Positions 11,308 through 21,844 of a stretch of DNA of 64,000 nt are shown one piece after another; the stretch's first letter is position 1; the number at the start of each line of letters is the position of its first letter. The notes below the pieces were generated by a model that had not been told where the DNA came from, did no database searches, and saw only the letters and a program-made list of their open reading frames with translations. Source of the stretch: Linanthus parryae (Eukaryota > Streptophyta > Magnoliopsida > Ericales > Polemoniaceae); NCBI GenBank assembly GCA_023055425.1, contig JALGPY010000075.1, positions 186,001 through 250,000 of the forward strand, read 5' to 3'. The position numbers and the translations under genes are program-made.

Positions 11308-12752
11308 TGTTGGGTTTTGACGTAGGTAACGCAGCGGAATAACAAAATTAATCCTGCTCAAAGCCCACCAAGGATCACAGGAAGAGACATCATAACATGA
11401 TTAAGGACATAGAAGATGTGTACCTTTTGATTTGTGAGATCACACGAAGAATGATGTCCTCGTCTCTACGGTTGATCCACGTCTAGAGGTGAGATCTAGA
11501 TTCTTCCTTCTCCACAAGTGCTAGCTTGAACCCGGAGGAAGAGGGATGAAGATCAAAGCAACAAATCACCAAGGCACAAGGGAGGGGGCGGCCTCTCCTT
11601 GCCGTCGGGTAGAGGGGCGGACGGGAGGGCTAGGGTTTTGGCCCTAGCTCTTTTTGTCTTGCTCTCTCTTTTCTCCTCTCTCCCACCCTTTATGTGTTAT
11701 GTCTAATAATAACTCATGTCGTGGGAAGGAAGCTAGAGCCTCCTTTATATACTCCAACAACTCCTTGTTGTTTCCATAAAAGAGTTTCCTAATTCTAGAT
11801 GAACTAGAATTATTCCCTTCCTTGCAAAGTAGTCCTACTAAGTTTGCAAGGTGTTGCACAATGATCCTTCTATTAATTAATCCATATTAATTAATCCCAA
11901 ATCTAGCTCTACTCTATTTGACGTGTGACCCCATAGGTTTCTATATAGTTGGTAGTAACTATTACTAACATGGAGCGGTGTCTAGCAACACATCCATGCC
12001 ACCCAACCAATAGAAATAGTCAGTGATCCCGACAAACCTTTGTGCCCAATATGTCATATTGCATTATCCCTTTGTCTCCATATCCGGATTGGACACGAGA
12101 CATAAATATTCACACTCGTATATCCAATCCATAGTTCCTTGATCCTGGGAACATGCTTATGCTTGCAGATAACATTAATATCTCTATATTAATTTATCTG
12201 AGTCTGGCCAGACATTCAATAAGCCTCATCCCTCGAGTGGCCGTGGATATTTACCCCCATTATGTGGGAGGGACAAATCCTATCTACATCACTACGATCT
12301 CTAAGCTTGCTTCCTATCACGCCCGATAGCCACCTTTATGATTACCCAGTTACGGTGTAACGTTTGATGACATCAAAGCGCAATATTTCACAACTAGAGT
12401 ATCTAGTGACTTCAAGTCCAAGGATTGCAATAATATTAGCACTACGAAAAGCGATTGTGACTTCACATAATCTAATGTAACCTTTTCTTCGTGGGTCAAT
12501 CCAGTATGCCATTACTCCTAATGCATACCACGGTGTTAGACTTGATATCTCCATATCAATCTACCCACATACTAGTTTATATTTGATTGTCCTATTAATC
12601 AATATAATTGACTAGGGATATTTAAGATAAATAACACAATTTATTTAAGGACTTCATTATATTAAATATCGCCATAAATAATAAATGAATATTCTAGCCA
12701 AAACATTGTTCATACTAAATCTACGATTGCCTCTAGGGCATCTATTCCAACA
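11308..12752 (-). repeat. Copia-1 5' LTR (right in window)
   Basis: This LTR is 1445 bp, the same length as the left one, with TGTTGG/CCAACA ends. In element orientation it is the promoter LTR, with a TATATAAAGG box at about 11743-11752. Confidence 0.95.
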
Positions 12753-12757
12753 GAAAC

Positions 12758-13109
12758 GCTGGCGGCGAAAGAAGGGATCGCACTCGCTTTGGATTCCGGC
12801 TATCGAAGGGTTATAGTTGAATTGGATGCACAGAAAGTGGTGAAGGCCATCAACTCGGCTGGGACAATGATGATGGACAGATCAGAAAATGGAGAGGTGC
12901 TCCAACGAATCAACAATTTATCGTCTCGTTTTGATGTAATTTCGTTCCACTTTAGCCATCGTTCTACGAACAAAGTAGCTCATGAATTCGCCAAATTTGG
13001 TATGACAATACCAAATAAACATATTTGGCTAGCTAGTAACCCGATTTGGGTCCAACAACTTCTCGACAAAGATGTAATGGGGATTACTAGTCCTGGTACT
13101 TTGCATTAA
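12758..13109 (+). pseudogene. LINE RNase H C-terminal half
   Basis: Immediately after the Copia target duplication the frame continues as LAAKEGIALALDSGYRRVIV and ELDAQKVVKAIN, then FSHRSTNKVAHEFAKF. It ends at a TAA at 13107-13109. It is the second half of the plant RNase H-like RVT_3 domain started before 4304, so joining both sides of the Copia element restores the domain order. A 3' UTR of about 20 bp and the poly(A) tail follow. Confidence 0.88.
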
Positions 13110-13140
13110 TAGAAGTTGGTCTTCTTCTCAAAAAAAAAAA

Positions 13141-13157
13141 AGAAATGAATGGTCTTG
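13141..13157 (+). repeat. LINE target-site duplication, right copy
   Basis: This is an exact 17-bp copy of 3801-3817, placed directly after the A-tail. It marks the 3' insertion border. Confidence 0.95.
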
Positions 13158-13640
13158 CAAATGCTTTTTATCTGATCGGGTTAGATATGAGGGATGATAA
13201 AGAAGACACACACAGTGCAGTTGTTGCGCGTGTTATAGAATCTTCCAATGGAAAAGGTTAATACATTGCAATTTCAGTTTTGTTTGACAAACTTTTTTTT
13301 TTGTTTTTTTGGATATTTTACCTGCAATTTTTTGAGATCCTGTAACTACCATATATTTAGTGTTCTTCGGCAGTACGTATTCCAAAATAAACATGGAAGC
13401 CAGGTCTCTCGGTACATATTTATGTTTAGATCCCTTCAGTTAATGTAGCGGATATTTTGAAGGAGATATAGTTAAATACTTAATTAATTTCTCATCTAGC
13501 GGCTAATGAATGCTCGCATTAGTTGGATCCAATTGGAAATAGGTTGGGAGGTTAGATAAGGCTCATCCTAAATTCGATTTTGCACTCATCTTATATTATG
13601 TTTGTTCGTTATTGTGTGAGTTTATCAGTTTTCGTTTGAA

Positions 13641-14733
13641 CGAGGTCAGATCTCATCTCTTCCATTGCCCTATTATTCTTCAGTTCTCAGACTGTGGTAG
13701 TGTGAGCTCTGCTTCCACTGATAGTTCTATGCTATCAACAGTTTCAAATATACTACTGTTGTGTTGTCTCCACTATCATTCGCAAGAGCTTGTGGTAGTT
13801 GATCAGTCTTCCTGTCCTGTGTATCGATATGTGCCTCGACGTGCCTTCTTTTGTTGGAACTATACTTATTGAATGGCTTACCAGATTTTTGTTTTACTAC
13901 ATAAGAACTTTTACTTCATCTAAATTATTACCATGTAGTATTTATCTGTCATATAGGGCTTTCCATGAAATGTCCTTATAACTTCTAACTGTTTTATAAC
14001 CTCTTTAGTTTTACTTTTTGAAGCTAATGTTCATTTTCCAAGACTTTGAGAAAATTGTTATCAAAGCTAATGGATTCATTTGCCAAGATTTTGCATAAAT
14101 TGTTATCAAAGCTATTGGATCATAACTTTTGTGATCTATGAAGTCCGATCTAAATTCGTTTCTGATATTTTATATCGAACTTAATAATATACGTATTTAT
14201 ACATTTGCAGGTGGTGGATGATTGAAAAATAGAAATGAATGGTCTTGCAAATGCTTTTTATCTGATCGGGTTAGATATGAGGGATGATAAAGAAGACACA
14301 CACAGTGCAGTTGTTGTGCGTGTTATAGAATCTTCCAATGGAAAAGGTTAATACATTGCAATTTCAGTTTTGTTTGACAAACCTTCTTTTTTTGTTTTTT
14401 TTTTGGATATTTTACCTACAATTTTTTGAGATCCTGTAACTACCATATATTTAGTGTTCTTCGCAGTACGTATTCCAAAATAAACATGGAAGCCAGGTCT
14501 CTCGGTACATATTTATGTTTAGATCCCTTCAGTTAATGTAGCGGATATTTTGAAGGAGATATAGTTAAATAGTTAATTAATTTCTCATCTAGCGGCTAAT
14601 GAATGCTCGCATTAGTTGGATCCAATTGGAAATAGGTAGGGAGGTTAGATAAGGCTCATCCTAAATTCGATTTTGCACTCATCTTATATTATGTTTGTTC
14701 GTTACTGTGTGAGTTTATCAGTTTTCGTTTGAA
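13641..14733 (+). repeat. Tandem duplication unit 2 (uninterrupted)
   Basis: This is the second ~1.09-kb copy of the endoplasmin-intron segment. The junction at 13640/13641 joins TTTTCGTTTGAA to CGAGGTCAG, so unit 2 begins at the base equivalent to 3212. It lacks the LINE, so the LINE came after the duplication. No intact gene is seen in it. Confidence 0.9.
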
Positions 14734-15632
14734 GTTTCAGCATCCTTTGTCTATTCGCCTCAAAGAGAAATCTACTTACAATGCATTTTCACGAAATTGG
14801 CAGGAACTTTGGAATTGTAGTTTTGCATTTGTGGATTGCCAAAAAGTCTCTGGGCTGTGTTATCCATGATTGAAAAAAGAACCTGTGAATACTGGCGACC
14901 ATTGGAAAACATGCCATTTGATACACTTGTCCTTAAGTTCTTAAAATGCCTCCCATTATTGTAATTGTAGGTGCTTAAAGGTTATATAATCAGATTAGTG
15001 ATTAAGTTTGTTAGCACAGAGTCCTGTCCATTTTACTGCTAGCTTGGATACCGTCTTGATTTAGAGATACTATCTTGGGGTTGTATATTATCTTGATGCT
15101 TCTTTCAGTCTTTGTTTGACTCGCAGTCCCGCCCACATAAGTTTACTAAATTGTTTAAGGATTTTGTTGCACTAGAGTTGGTATTGAAGAGCTCCAAATG
15201 TTAATGTTTTAATCTATGTTAGTGCATTATTCTTTAATAGCTCTACTTGTTGGTTTGTTGTCAGGTCCTTGCTGCTTAACGTCTCATTGTGGCTTGGTTA
15301 CCTATTGGCATTTCAATGGGAGTTTATGACATGTGCCACAGGTATTATAACCCAGTTTTTGTCTTATGCTACCAGCGCCCTCATCTTTTCTTTAGTCATG
15401 CCATCGTAAGGTTAGGCATCCTTTAGTTGTTTCTTAAATCTGGAATAATCCCACCATCCCAAATTCAGTTAATTATTTTATGTACATAGAGTAACATGTC
15501 ATGAAACTCTAGAATGTGTGTGTAGAATGTATTCATGCTTTAATAATAAGAAACCAGAGTTTTCAGAAATCGCAACATGTAATGAGAATTAGGAGATTTA
15601 CGCATCTACAAGATAAAAATGGCAAAGATATA
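14734..15632. other. Unassigned, AT-rich
   Basis: The flank between the tandem duplication and Copia-2 shows no open frame with a recognisable domain. An exon-like patch at 15265-15343, bordered by TTGTCAG and AGGTATT, would encode [14 protein letters not shown], but its frame contains a stop. I do not call a gene. Confidence 0.5.
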
Positions 15633-15637
15633 GGAAG
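15633..15637. repeat. Copia-2 target-site duplication GGAAG (left)
   Basis: GGAAG lies before the left LTR and again at 23595-23599 after the right LTR. Confidence 0.95.
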
Positions 15638-16106
15638 TGTTAGCAATTGGTGCGCCCATGTGGGGTGCCCAATGCAATTATCATAACCTTATGGGGTTAG
15701 TTGCACTAATGCACAAACTAGAGGGATTAGTAGCTAAGGCTCAAACCCTAGGGGTTTATGTGCAAACTTAGGAGAAGTTTTGCCTATATAAGGAGGCAGC
15801 CTCCTACGTATTATATAGGCTATTCTAGAGAATGAAGTTATTCTGTCTAGATTCATACTAGTTGTAGAGAACCCTAGTCTCTCTCCAACTTCATCCAAGG
15901 AGGTGGAACGTGGTGTGGAAATCAGTGTTCGTCCTCGAGATTCACACTCGATTGGTGGGAGCAAGATCAAAGAGGAGGCGCGTGAAAGCAAACAACAAAC
16001 GATCCTCCGCTGCATTAAGGAGCTTAGGAAGACAAGGTAAACACATGAATATTCCGCTTTAATTCATGTTGTAGATCTGAATGTGTTAGATCCTTCCTGC
16101 CCTTCA
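15638..16106 (+). repeat. Copia-2 5' LTR
   Basis: The LTR starts TGTTAGCAATTGG and ends CTTCCTGCCCTTCA. A TATA box (TATATAAG, 15785-15792) marks the probable U3/R border and should drive the genomic RNA. Confidence 0.95.
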
Positions 16107-16107
16107 T

Positions 16108-16120
16108 TGGTATCAGAGCC
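16108..16120 (+). other. Copia-2 primer binding site (tRNA-iMet)
   Basis: TGGTATCAGAGCC lies one base after the 5' LTR and is complementary to the 3' end of initiator tRNA-Met. Confidence 0.93.
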
Positions 16121-17833
16121 ATTAGTTTGTTTTTCGTACCTCGATAAGCGTTCCCGAAACTGTATTAAAAATCGCGTTTCTGAAATTTCATAACCAGTAG
16201 ACGAAACCTATATGGTTAGGTAGGGTTTTTTCACGAGGATTCCAGATATATAAATTTTATATTTTTTGGATTTACGGTGAATTAGTTATGATTTTTCAAA
16301 GTTTCGGAACTGTATTAATCTGGACTGCTAGATCCAATCAGTAGAACACGTTTTTCAAAAACTTGTTAAAATTGGATTTTGACCACATAATCGGAATCAG
16401 GACAAAAAGACGATCACGGCAAAATTAATTTCGTCGGGAACGGAGCACGGGAAGGCGGCGCGTGGGCTTCGCCCGCCACCGACGCCGCTCCCACGCGTGG
16501 CCACGCGCCGCACGCGCCCAAGGGCTGGCGGCGGCTGCTGACGTGGCCCTAGGGCTGACGTGGCAGATGACGTGGCGGTGTCACGTCAGCAAGTGGCTGA
16601 CGTGGCGGTGACGTGGCAGCCACATGTCAGCTGCCGTGGCAGCTGACGTGGCGATGACGTGGCGGGCTGACGTGGCAGCTGGCGTCAGCATAGGTGCTGA
16701 CGTGGCATGCTGACGTGGCACATGGCCGACGTCGGCGCGTGGCGGAGGCGGACGCGCCCACACGCGGCGGCGCGTGAGGGCGCGTGCGGCCTCCTCCCGC
16801 CGTCATTTTTTGTCCGGTTTTTTCCTAGGGATTCCAAATTAAATTTCCTATTTTGTGGATATTTTTTCATAATTTTTGGAACGACGGAAAATTTTAGTAA
16901 TTTCCAGATTAATTAATTAGTGTTTAGCACACTTCCCGAGGCAGTTTGACGACCTTAAACACATTGTTTTGAGCCCAAATTTTTTCTGGAGACTTAGGTC
17001 ATTTTTCCCTACGTTTTGCCATAGGTGGTGAGACCCTAAGTGGTAGGGAGCAATTTTCGATCTTTTTAGTTGATTAGATTATTGCTTATTAATTTCCAGT
17101 AATTATTGCTTAATTCCGGAAATTTCCATAAAATTCCAGTATGTTTATTATATTGTTATACATGCTGTTGTGGGTTGAATGGATGTGTTTGGTGCATGGA
17201 TGTGGCATAGATGTTTTATATTTTGGTTTTGGTTTTGGTTTTTGAATATGTAATCAAAATACGGCCTGCGTGTCGTGCCTCTCTATACTCAAGTGTCTTC
17301 TCTTCTCATCCACTCGCCTCTATGAGGTTACTTCTTATTAGAAATAAGATAGTTAGTAGAGATTGAAGATTGAAGCTTCAAGAGAGGTGGCCAAACCAAA
17401 AGCTATGGCGCAAGGTGCATGGAGCAATTAGACGGTCTAATGGAGCCTCAAGCTTGGAGTCCTCAAGTAGGCGAGATGGCATGATATGGAGTTCAAGACT
17501 TGCTCAAGAAGTGCTCTCAATAGTGGGAGTGCACCTTAGGGGTCACATCCATTGCATATTTATTTATGCTTATGCTTGTTTTATGTTATAACTGCGTGTG
17601 ATTGGATATATATGTTTAACCTCGTATGCTAAAGAACTAAAACAAAAGAGCTCACATGATGACATGATTAAAATTGATAGGAAATCACAAGTGATGAGAT
17701 TTGATTCCTAGGATATACGCTAGGTTTTGGTGGAGTCCTTGTGAGGAACTATTGAGATTAATCGATGTCACATGTTACTTGGGAGCTAAAACAAAGCTAG
17801 TAACTAATATCCATTTTGTCTCGTTTTTCAGTC
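16121..17833 (+). other. Copia-2 untranslated leader
   Basis: This is a 1.7-kb non-coding leader. A GC-rich core (16440-16800) holds the TGACGTGGC cluster, and the rest is AT-rich. Short open frames occur, but none has a recognisable domain. Gag starts at the ATG at 17834. Confidence 0.7.
16539..16719 (+). promoter_or_regulatory. Cluster of ten TGACGTGGC motifs in the Copia-2 leader
   Basis: Ten exact TGACGTGGC copies occur in 181 bp, all on the plus strand, at irregular spacing of roughly 11-35 bp. A reverse-oriented TCACGTCAGC lies among them. The motif has an ACGT core and matches the ABRE/G-box-like sites bound by plant bZIP factors (ACGTGGC). It may make the element responsive to ABA or stress, or it may be a minisatellite that happens to hold the motif. 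The repeats are seen; the regulatory role is inferred. Confidence 0.6.
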
Positions 17834-20800
17834 ATGATGAACACGAATCTATTTCCTAAATCTGCTATAATTCTAAAGGGAAACAACTTCCGTGCATGGT
17901 ACAGAAGTGCGATATGTCGCATGATTGAGCTAGGTTTGTCTGATCATTTGCATATGGCAAAGATGGATCCATGGGTACCACCGGGCGGCCCAACTGATGC
18001 ATATAGACGTGATCTTGAGGCTTACCAGAAATGGGAAGTTGATGACAAGAAAGCATGTCTAGAATTGATGGATCTAGTGAGGACTGATCATCTAGAGTCA
18101 GTTGAAATTGAATATGCAATGAAGCTCTGGGAAGACATTCTAGGACTGTACGGAACTGCAGACAACTTCCAAAAGACATGTCTATGGATGATGCTCACTT
18201 CTACGGTGAAGGATGATAATGTCTCTATGGATACGCACCTAAAGACCTTATCATTCTATATTACTGAACTTATAACTTCTGGGCATGATGTATCCGATGA
18301 GAGACAGCTAAAGGCTGTGAGAATGTCTCTACCAGATTTATGGGATTCCGTGAGAAAGGTGTTGCAAGGATCAGATGACATAAAGACATTTGATGATGCA
18401 AAACGATATTTATTGTTTGAGGAAAAGAGACTGGAATTCGCCAGAACTTCTAGTCCAGCATCGCAGGTAGAGAGCCCTCCCATGGCAAATGTGCCAAAGG
18501 GTCAAGAAGTCATCATGGAGCACGAGAGTGGAGGCCACATGGGCCCATGCCGCAAGATCAGTAAGCGCCAAATGTGGAAGAGGTCCAAAAGGGATATGAG
18601 ACAAGTTATGTGCTATAACTGCCAGGCATATGGCCACTTTGCTCGTGACTGCGCCGAGCCAAAGGTACACTATAATCCAAACTCTGACTGTTATGTTGTA
18701 AGTCAAGTTTATATTGCTGATTCCCCTAATGTGTGGGTATTGGATTCAGGTGCGAGTGACCACCTAGCATGTGATCGAGACGCGTGCACGGATTATAGGC
18801 GAGTACCAGTGGGCAGTAGAAGAGTGTACATGGGGAACAACTCTTTCGTTGATGTGGTGGGCATTGGCACATATCAGCTGAAGATGAAGTCTGGAAAGAC
18901 GCTTGTTCTTCATGACGTTTTATACGCTCCTGATGCACGCAAGAACTTAGTTTCAGTTTCTAGACTTTTGGATTTGGATTTTAGACTTGTTTTTGAGGGT
19001 GGTTTTGCCAAACTGTTTGTTGGCAACTCATGTTTTGGTACTGGTTATATTTCTCGTGGTTTATTTTATTTAGACATTGTTGGTTCTAGCATTGATGATG
19101 TTTATGATTCTCGTTCATATATTACATCTTCTAGTGATGATGATGCCACTAGATGGCATGCAAGATTGGGACATATAGGACAGGACAGGATGAATAGGCT
19201 GGCCAAGGCAGGCCTACTTGGAGATATGCCCAAGATATCATTACCTGTATGTGAGTCTTGTCTTGCAGGAAAAGCTAAACGCAAACCGTTCGGTAAAGCA
19301 GTAAGGGCAACTGAGCCTTTACAACTTATTCATTCTGATGTTTGCGGTCCATTAAATGTTAGAGCTAGACATGGTGCTCGCTATTTCATCACATTCATAG
19401 ATTATCACACTCGTTTTGGTTATGTGTATTTGATGGCACATAAATCTGAAGCGCTAGGGTGCTTCAGAAAATTTCTACAAGAGGTAGAGAACCAACTGGA
19501 CAAAAGAGTTAAGGCTCTTAGGACAGGTCGAGGGCGTGAATATCTATCTGAGCAATTCAAAGAGCTCTGTGAGACCAAAGGAATAGTGAGGCAGTTGACT
19601 ATTCCCTTCACACCGCAGCAAAATGGTGTAGCGGAAAGAAGGAATAGAACGCTGTTAGAGATGGTTCGTAGTATGATGGCAAATGCGAATCTGCCTATCT
19701 CCTATTGGGGAGATGCATTGATGAGTGCCACATACATACTGAACCGTGTGCCCACCAAGTCTGTAGCCACAACCCCTTACGAGATGTGGACCAAAAGGCA
19801 ACCCGAATTGGGTCACCTTAGGCCATGGGGGTCGGCCGCCTATGTACGAAACGTCTCCCATGTCCATGGGAAATTGGGTGCTAGAGGAAAGAAGTGCATC
19901 TTCATACGGTACTCTGAACACTCTAAGGGTTACGTGTTCATAGCGCAACAGCCGGATGGTAGTCTAACAGAGATGGAATCGCGAGATGTAGAATTTCTCG
20001 AGAGAGATTTTCCTAGTCAGGGAGAAGCACGTGGAGATGGTATTCTCTACGAAGAAGAGGAACCACTGGATGACACTCAGTTCTCTACAGACCTACAGGG
20101 AACAGTCCCTATGGATCTTCAGAACAGTGGGAGTGACTTGCCTAGTGAGCAGCCCATCATATATGATGATGAAGCTGAAGAAGAACCCTCCTTGCGTAGG
20201 AGCGCTCGTGGGAGCGTACCCCGTCGACGATTTGACATCGAAGGGGAGGCCATGATGGTCACCACGCAAGAAGATGATGAACCTAGGACATTGTCCGAGG
20301 CTCTCTCATCCCCTGACAAGAAAGAATGGAACATTGCTTTACAAGAAGAACTGGAGTCAATGAAAACCAATCATGTTTGGGATCTAGTTGACTTGCCTCC
20401 TGGGCGTAGGGCCATTGGAAACAAATGGGTTTTCAAGGTCAAAAGGAAGGCAGACGGAAGCGTTGAGAGGCATAAGGCCCGGCTAGTGGCGAAAGGCTAC
20501 AACCAACAACAGGGTGTGGATTACGAGGAGACGTTCTCACCGGTTGTGAGAATTGCCTCCATTCGCCTCATACTTGCAATAGTGGCTAGCATGGACTTGG
20601 AACTACATCAAATGGATGTTAAGACTGCATTTCTCAATGGAGAACTAGATGAGGAGATCTATATGGCTCAACCGGAAGGTTTTGAGAAGAAAGGTCAAGA
20701 GCACAAAGTGTGCAAACTGATTAAGTCCATATATGGACTGAAGCAGTCCTCAAGACAGTGGTATTTGAAGTTCCATCAAGACATTGTGGCATATGGCTTC

Positions 20801-21844
20801 ACAATGGTTGATGAGGACCACTGTGTGTATGTCAGACGTTCCGGAAAGAAGTTCATGATACTGTCATTATATGTAGATGACATACTACTAGCCAGCAATG
20901 ATAAAGGAATGCTCGGAACTACCAAAGGGTGGTTATCCTCTCGTTTTTCAATGAAGGATATTGGAGAAGCGAGTTACATCCTTGGGATAAAGATCCTAAG
21001 GAACGGCTCTAAGAGGCTTCTTGGCTTGTCTCAAGAGACATACATCAAGAAGATACTTGAACGGTTCCAGATGATGGACTCTAAGCCATTCGAGACTCCC
21101 ATTGCACATGGCGAGAAACTCAGCCTAGAAATGTGTCCCAAGACCCAACACGAGAAAGACCAGATGGCCAAAGTACCCTATGCAAGTGTTGTCGGAAGTT
21201 TAATGTACGCAATGATGTGTACAAGGCCCGACATATGTCATGCTGTCGGTTTAGTTAGCAGATATCAGTCTGATCTTGGTGTTGGACACTGGAAGGCTGT
21301 TAAGAGGATTCTCCGATATCTCAAAGGTACTAAGGATTACGTGTTAAGCTACCGAGGCTCTGAGCTAAGGCTCATTGGCTACAGTGATGCTGACTGGGGT
21401 GGGGACCTAGACGCACGTAAATCGACCTCAGGCTACGTCTTCATGCTGGGTGGAGGAGCCATCACATGGCACAGTAGCAAGCAAACTTGCACTGCCTTAT
21501 CAACCATGGAAGCTGAATACGTTGCCTGCTCCGCGGCAGCGCAGGAGAGTGTTTGGCTGAAGAGATTTCTGGTCAGCTTAGGAGCGGTTGACGAACCAAG
21601 ACCAGTAACGCTTCGTTGTGATAGTATGTCGGCCATAGCTTGTGCTAAAGATCCGAAATACCACAGCAAGGCCAAACATATTGAGATAAAGTACCACTTC
21701 ATTAGGGAAGTAGTAGCTAAGGGAGATATCACTCTAGAGCATATTCCTACGAATCAGATGTTAGCTGATCCAATGACCAAGCCTCTTCTTAAGGCTACTT
21801 TTGTTGGTCATACTAGGAGTATAGGGTTAGGCAAATGGAGCTAG
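17834..21844 (+). CDS. Copia-2 gag-pol polyprotein, uninterrupted, 1336 aa
   Basis: The frame starts MMNTNLFPKSA; the two adjacent ATGs at 17834 and 17837 are the first in frame. Domains in order are the gag UBN2-like region and the CCHC knuckle CYNCQAYGHFARDC (260-273). Protease follows with WVLDSGASDH (Asp304), then the GAG-pre-integrase region (RWHARLGH). The integrase core has Asp502 in HSDVCGP and Glu601 in NGVAERRNRT. RT has the YVDD box at 1013-1016. RNase H has Asp1185, EAEY (1226-1229) and Asp1263. At residue 565, 35 residues before Glu601, the sequence reads RTGRGREYLS where the family has S/T-D-R-G-G-E-Y. The middle catalytic Asp is therefore Gly (GGT, 19526-19528). RT and RNase H look active, but integration in cis should fail. 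Confidence 0.96.
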   Translation: MMNTNLFPKSAIILKGNNFRAWYRSAICRMIELGLSDHLHMAKMDPWVPPGGPTDAYRRDLEAYQKWEVDDKKACLELMDLVRTDHLESVEIEYAMKLWEDILGLYGTADNFQKTCLWMMLTSTVKDDNVSMDTHLKTLSFYITELITSGHDVSDERQLKAVRMSLPDLWDSVRKVLQGSDDIKTFDDAKRYLLFEEKRLEFARTSSPASQVESPPMANVPKGQEVIMEHESGGHMGPCRKISKRQMWKRSKRDMRQVMCYNCQAYGHFARDCAEPKVHYNPNSDCYVVSQVYIADSPNVWVLDSGASDHLACDRDACTDYRRVPVGSRRVYMGNNSFVDVVGIGTYQLKMKSGKTLVLHDVLYAPDARKNLVSVSRLLDLDFRLVFEGGFAKLFVGNSCFGTGYISRGLFYLDIVGSSIDDVYDSRSYITSSSDDDATRWHARLGHIGQDRMNRLAKAGLLGDMPKISLPVCESCLAGKAKRKPFGKAVRATEPLQLIHSDVCGPLNVRARHGARYFITFIDYHTRFGYVYLMAHKSEALGCFRKFLQEVENQLDKRVKALRTGRGREYLSEQFKELCETKGIVRQLTIPFTPQQNGVAERRNRTLLEMVRSMMANANLPISYWGDALMSATYILNRVPTKSVATTPYEMWTKRQPELGHLRPWGSAAYVRNVSHVHGKLGARGKKCIFIRYSEHSKGYVFIAQQPDGSLTEMESRDVEFLERDFPSQGEARGDGILYEEEEPLDDTQFSTDLQGTVPMDLQNSGSDLPSEQPIIYDDEAEEEPSLRRSARGSVPRRRFDIEGEAMMVTTQEDDEPRTLSEALSSPDKKEWNIALQEELESMKTNHVWDLVDLPPGRRAIGNKWVFKVKRKADGSVERHKARLVAKGYNQQQGVDYEETFSPVVRIASIRLILAIVASMDLELHQMDVKTAFLNGELDEEIYMAQPEGFEKKGQEHKVCKLIKSIYGLKQSSRQWYLKFHQDIVAYGFTMVDEDHCVYVRRSGKKFMILSLYVDDILLASNDKGMLGTTKGWLSSRFSMKDIGEASYILGIKILRNGSKRLLGLSQETYIKKILERFQMMDSKPFETPIAHGEKLSLEMCPKTQHEKDQMAKVPYASVVGSLMYAMMCTRPDICHAVGLVSRYQSDLGVGHWKAVKRILRYLKGTKDYVLSYRGSELRLIGYSDADWGGDLDARKSTSGYVFMLGGGAITWHSSKQTCTALSTMEAEYVACSAAAQESVWLKRFLVSLGAVDEPRPVTLRCDSMSAIACAKDPKYHSKAKHIEIKYHFIREVVAKGDITLEHIPTNQMLADPMTKPLLKATFVGHTRSIGLGKWS

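Larger units (their letters stand above)
4310..12752 (-). mobile_element. Copia-1: Ty1/copia LTR retrotransposon on the minus strand
   Basis: The 8443-bp element has two 1445-bp LTRs that differ at about six positions (about 0.4%), counted by eye. It also has a tRNA-Met PBS, a polypurine tract, a 5-bp target duplication and a gag-pol region in Copia order (gag, protease, integrase, RT, RNase H). It sits inside the LINE RNase H coding region. In element orientation the LTR begins TGTTGGAATAGATGCCCTAG, a start typical of several plant Copia families. The coding region has a frameshift and a stop, so it is not autonomous. Confidence 0.95.
3818..13140 (+). mobile_element. 5'-truncated LINE (non-LTR retrotransposon) carrying a nested Copia
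   Basis: The element proper is 3818-4304 plus 12758-13140. It starts in the zinc-binding region after the reverse transcriptase, runs through an RNase H domain, and ends in a poly(A) tail at 13130-13140. A 17-bp target duplication flanks it. Only the last ~0.87 kb of a LINE is present, which is the usual 5' truncation of target-primed reverse transcription. The Copia element at 4310-12752 interrupts the RNase H domain. The order of events is tandem duplication, then LINE, then Copia. Confidence 0.93.
3212..13640 (+). repeat. Tandem duplication unit 1 (split by the LINE nest)
   Basis: Unit 1 is 3212-3817 plus 13158-13640, about 1.09 kb without the insertion. It starts at the 3' end of the last endoplasmin exon and covers the following intron up to an acceptor-like TTTGCAG at 3774-3780. 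It then holds an exon-like stretch, ATGAATGGTCTTGC and onward, and more non-coding DNA. The same order recurs in 13641-14733 with only scattered differences. The exon-like stretch would encode NGLANAFYLIGLDMRDDKED, which I do not recognise, and an in-frame TGA precedes it. Confidence 0.9.

Noticed and set aside
16107..16120. tRNA-like sequence TGGTATCAGAGCC
   Set aside because: It is the retrotransposon primer binding site next to the LTR, not a tRNA gene; no cloverleaf surrounds it.
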